A stretch of 7,393 bases of DNA from Planctomycetota bacterium. GTDB lineage: Bacteria > Planctomycetota > Phycisphaerae > FEN-1346. Shown one piece after another: positions 5,105-7,393 of the stretch. The stretch's first letter is position 1. Each line of letters opens with the position of its first letter. The notes below the pieces were generated by a model. It searched no databases and had not been told where the DNA came from. It saw only the letters and a list, made by a program, of their open reading frames with translations. Location: positions 1-7,393 of the forward strand of contig JAPLML010000047.1 in the NCBI GenBank assembly GCA_026387055.1, in the 5' to 3' direction. A program made the translations under genes and the position numbers.

Positions 5105-5443
5105 TCAGATTTGGTCGTCGAGCGGGGGCGGCCCCTCGTCCTCTTTCTTGTCGCCCTCCTCCGGGGGCTTTTCGTCCTCCTCGTCGCCGTGCTTCCAGCT
5201 GTCGGCCTCATCCATCTCTTCCATCTCACGGCTCATGCGGCGGTAAAGCTTCTCTTGGAGCGGCGCGATCTTGCGGTACTCGGCGATCGTCATCATGTAG
5301 GCCCGCGTCATGAGATCCAGGCGCAGGAGCTGCCATTTCAGGAGGCACTCCGACTCCTTGATGTTGGTGAACGGGTTGCACTTGAGCTGGACCTGGCCGT
5401 CGCCCTCGATCTTGCAGAACTCGCATTCTTTGCACTGGATCAT
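5105..5443 (-). CDS. Small Cys-rich, possibly metal-binding protein, function unknown
   Basis: This 112-residue, apparently soluble protein has no signal peptide. The N-terminus has Cys4, Cys7 and Cys10 (MIQCKECEFC), then Cys22 in LKCNPF and Cys33 in SECLLKW. A CxxCxxC plus two further Cys suggests a zinc-ribbon-like or other metal site. A helical middle (about 36-80, KWQLLRLDLMTRAYMM to REMEEMDEAD) is followed by a low-complexity acidic, proline-rich tail (EEDEKPPEEGDKKEDEGPPPLDD). I associate similar short proteins with planctomycetes but cannot name a family. It lies 135 bp downstream of nadE on the same strand and may be cotranscribed, although a GC-rich hairpin (5482-5509) separates them. 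Its stop codon abuts the third compound repeat. It is a real gene with no assigned role. Confidence 0.8.
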   Translation of the reverse strand: MIQCKECEFCKIEGDGQVQLKCNPFTNIKESECLLKWQLLRLDLMTRAYMMTIAEYRKIAPLQEKLYRRMSREMEEMDEADSWKHGDEEDEKPPEEGDKKEDEGPPPLDDQI

Positions 5444-5481
5444 CCGCGCACTCTCGCCTTTCCATGCAATCTGATGATCGT

Positions 5482-5509
5482 GCGCGGCGGGTCTCCCGAC
5501 CCGCCGCGT
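5482..5509 (+). repeat. GC-rich palindromic repeat between nadE and the Cys-rich gene
   Basis: The best-preserved member of the family. An 11-bp uninterrupted stem pairs CGCGGCGGGTC (5483-5493) with GACCCGCCGCG (5498-5508), closed by a TCCC loop and extended by a G-T pair. No T-run follows on either strand. It sits in the 135-bp gap of two minus-strand genes and could act as a processing or attenuation hairpin, or simply be a REP-like dispersed palindrome. Confidence 0.85.
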
Positions 5510-5578
5510 GCTTGCTCACCCCGCCGCCACCACCCTTCCTTCGCCGCGCACACTCTTATCGTCCGTGGCGCTCGTTTT

Positions 5579-7228
5579 CTACCCCGGCTCGTAGCGCTGG
5601 ACGACGGGCATGCGCCAGCCGAAGCCGAACGCGCGGCTCGTGACCTTGAGGCCTGGCGCGGCCTGCTGGCGCTTGTACTCGTTGCGGTCGACGAGGCGGA
5701 CGACGCGGGCGACGGTCTTCGCATCGAACCCCGCCGCCGCGATGCCGTCGGGCGAGCGGTGCTCGCGCACGTAGAGGTCGAGGATGGCGTCGAGCACGTC
5801 GTACGGCGGCAGCGAGTCCTGGTCGGTCTGGTCCGGCCGCAGCTCCGCCGACGGCGCCTTCGTGAAGACCCGCTCCGGGATCGGCGGGCGCGGGTGCGCC
5901 TGGTTGACGTGGCGGCACAACGTATAGACAAGCGTCTTCGGCACGTCGCTGATGGCCGCCAGCCCCCCCGCCATGTCGCCGTAGAGCGTGCAGTAACCCA
6001 CGCCCACCTCGCTTTTGTTGCCGGTCGAGAGCACGAGGTACCCGAACTTGTTCGACAGGGCCATGAGGATCGTGCCGCGGACGCGGGCCTGGACGTTCTC
6101 CTCGGTGGTGTCGGGCGCGCGGCCGGCGAAGGCCTCGGCCAGGGCCGCCTCGAACGCCCGGTGCGGCCCGTCGATGGGGATCACGAGGAACCGGATGCCC
6201 AGGTTCGCCGCCACGGCGCGGGCGTCCTCGAGGCTGTGGGCGCTGGAGTAGCGGCTCGGCATGGCGACGCCGACCACGTTGGCGGCGCCCATCGCCTCGA
6301 CGGCCAGGCACGCCACCAGGCTCGAATCGATGCCGCCCGACAGGCCGAGGACGGCCTCGCAGAAGCCGCTCTTGGTCATGTAGTCGCGGATCCCGAGGAC
6401 GAGGGCGCGGCGCAGGGCCTCGACGTCGGAGGGCAGCTCGGCCATCTCGCCGGCCGGGCCGTCGGGAAGATCCACCAGGCCCAGGTCCTCCTCGAACGCG
6501 GGAAGCTGGCAGAGGACCCGGCCGCCGGCGCTCATGGCGAAGCTGCCGCCGTCGAACACGAGCTCGTCGTTGCCGCCCACCTGGTTGACGTAGACGACCG
6601 GCCGGCGGTGGCGGCCCGCCTGGGCCCGGACGAGGGCGGCCCGCTGGGCGAACTTGCCCATGACGAATGGAGATGCAGAGATGTTGATAAGCATCTCGGC
6701 GCCGGCCTTCACGGTCTCCTCGATCGGGTTGCCGTGGTACAAGCGGGCGGCGGGGCCGGCGGCATCCTGGGTCCAGATGTCCTCGCAGATCGACAGGCCC
6801 AGGCACCGGCCGAGACAGCGGACGGCCTGCGGGTCGCCGCCGGGCTCGAAGTACCGCATCTCGTCGAACACGTCGTACGTGGGCAGGAGCGCCTTGTACT
6901 TCCGGGCGAGGACCTGCCCGTCGGCGATCAGGGCGGCGGCGTTCCGCAGGGGCAGGCCGCGCGGCTCCGCCGTGCGGTCCACGTAGCCGATGATCAGGGC
7001 CGTGCGGCCGACCTGGCGCGCCAGATCCTCGAAGGCGGCCAGGTTGTCGGCGATGAACCGGGGCTTCAAGAGCAGGTCCTTCGGCGGGTAGCCGATGAGC
7101 GAGAGTTCCGGCGTGACGACCACCTCGGCGCCCATGCCGGCCGCCCGGCGGTAGGCGTCGAGGATGCGGCGCACGTTGCCGGGAATGTCCCCGATCGTCG
7201 GGTTGAGCTGGGCCAGTGCGATTTTCAT
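5579..7228 (-). CDS. nadE: Glutamine-dependent NAD+ synthetase
   Basis: Catalyses the last step of NAD+ synthesis: ATP-dependent amidation of nicotinic acid adenine dinucleotide, using ammonia released from glutamine. The 549-residue protein is two fused domains. The N-terminal nitrilase-type glutaminase (1 to about 255) has the triad Glu41 (TPELSLIGYPPKDL), Lys112 (KYKALLPTYDVFDE) and Cys148 (GLSICEDIW). The C-terminal synthetase has the ATP-pyrophosphatase loop SGGIDSS (297-303), STGNKSE (401-407) and GYCTLYGDMAGG (411-422), and ends with the typical NEYKRQQAAPGLKVTSRAFG. Length is normal and the gene is intact. ATG 7228 is chosen because MKIALAQLNPTIGD is the conserved N-terminus; the frame is open to 7267 and an ATG at 7237 is an alternative. 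No clear ribosome binding site precedes either start. The protein is cytoplasmic. Confidence 0.97.
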   Translation of the reverse strand: MKIALAQLNPTIGDIPGNVRRILDAYRRAAGMGAEVVVTPELSLIGYPPKDLLLKPRFIADNLAAFEDLARQVGRTALIIGYVDRTAEPRGLPLRNAAALIADGQVLARKYKALLPTYDVFDEMRYFEPGGDPQAVRCLGRCLGLSICEDIWTQDAAGPAARLYHGNPIEETVKAGAEMLINISASPFVMGKFAQRAALVRAQAGRHRRPVVYVNQVGGNDELVFDGGSFAMSAGGRVLCQLPAFEEDLGLVDLPDGPAGEMAELPSDVEALRRALVLGIRDYMTKSGFCEAVLGLSGGIDSSLVACLAVEAMGAANVVGVAMPSRYSSAHSLEDARAVAANLGIRFLVIPIDGPHRAFEAALAEAFAGRAPDTTEENVQARVRGTILMALSNKFGYLVLSTGNKSEVGVGYCTLYGDMAGGLAAISDVPKTLVYTLCRHVNQAHPRPPIPERVFTKAPSAELRPDQTDQDSLPPYDVLDAILDLYVREHRSPDGIAAAGFDAKTVARVVRLVDRNEYKRQQAAPGLKVTSRAFGFGWRMPVVQRYEPG

Positions 7229-7294
7229 GGCGTCCATGTTAGACGCCGGCGGCACGGGGGTCAACACATCGCCGGAGGCGCAACGGGGCCGACC

Positions 7295-7340
7295 TGTCGT
7301 GCGCGGCGGCTCTCCGCTGTCGTGCGCGGCGGGTCTCCTG
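7295..7340 (+). repeat. Two tandem 23-bp half-copies of the GC-rich palindrome family
   Basis: Units 7295-7317 and 7318-7340 are identical at 20 of 23 positions; both begin TGTCGTGCGCGGCGG. They correspond to the left arm and loop of the palindrome at 5482-5509. The second unit goes on to GACCCG (7340-7345), so CGGGTC/GACCCG still forms a 6-bp stem, but the rest of the right arm has been lost. It lies upstream of nadE, outside the coding region. Confidence 0.75.
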
Positions 7341-7365
7341 ACCCGTACGTGTTTAGCGTGGGTGG

Positions 7366-7393
7366 CACGGTCACGCGCCGTTGCGTGACCGTG
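7366..7393 (+). repeat. Perfect 11-bp hairpin, cut by the window edge
   Basis: CACGGTCACGC (7366-7376) pairs perfectly with GCGTGACCGTG (7383-7393) around the loop GCCGTT. The left flank GGTGG (7361-7365) suggests the stem continues beyond the window. The sequence is unlike the GCGCGGCGG palindromes, so it is a second kind of inverted repeat upstream of nadE. A terminator for a gene outside the window is also possible. Confidence 0.7.

Noticed and set aside
5556..6806. A 416-codon minus-strand frame overlapping nadE
   Set aside because: It lies in another frame of the clearly recognised NAD+ synthetase and is dominated by Arg, Gly and Pro; no motif is visible.

Overview
The window is a GC-rich bacterial chromosomal segment of about 7.4 kb. 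It looks like a Planctomycetota-type genome. That assignment is inferred from an ECF sigma/anti-sigma pair linked to a large exported protein, a small Cys-rich protein of a kind I associate with planctomycetes, long spurious antisense ORFs typical of high GC, and many dispersed repeats between genes. No rRNA or tRNA gene, CRISPR array or transposase was recognised.

Layout: (1) 1-211 holds no recognisable gene but carries the first copy of a compound short-repeat element. (2) 212-616 (-) encodes a small two-helix membrane protein whose last residues and stop codon lie inside that element. (3) 617-885 is a divergent intergenic region with a second copy of the element and candidate promoters on both strands. 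(4) 886-3693 (+) is a tight three-gene operon: an ECF sigma factor, a zinc-motif (HxxxCxxC) membrane anti-sigma candidate overlapping it by 4 nt, and, 1 nt further on, a 534-residue exported protein resembling DUF3352-type proteins. (5) 3694-3853 holds two GC-rich hairpins. (6) 3854-4947 (+) is an exported alpha/beta-hydrolase gene broken by a precise 8-bp tandem duplication; removing one copy restores the expected fold and catalytic triad. (7) 4948-5104 holds a hairpin, a TTGTCA-type repeat tract and a third, truncated copy of the compound element. (8) 5105-5443 (-) is a small Cys-rich conserved-looking protein. (9) 5579-7228 (-) is glutamine-dependent NAD+ synthetase (NadE) with all expected catalytic motifs. 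(10) 7229-7393 holds more GC-rich repeats and a perfect 11-bp hairpin cut by the window edge.

The sigma factor, anti-sigma candidate and exported protein probably form one regulatory unit: a membrane-held sigma factor released by an envelope signal, with the exported protein as sensor, modulator or output. NadE supplies NAD+ and is housekeeping. The most unusual content lies between the genes. One dispersed element is built from blocks of 7-bp tandem repeats and sits at or in the 3' ends of two genes. A separate GC-rich palindrome family occurs at four or five places, all in the same orientation. The other notable feature is the reversible-looking 8-bp duplication in the hydrolase gene. I see no defence, biosynthetic or mobile-element system here.
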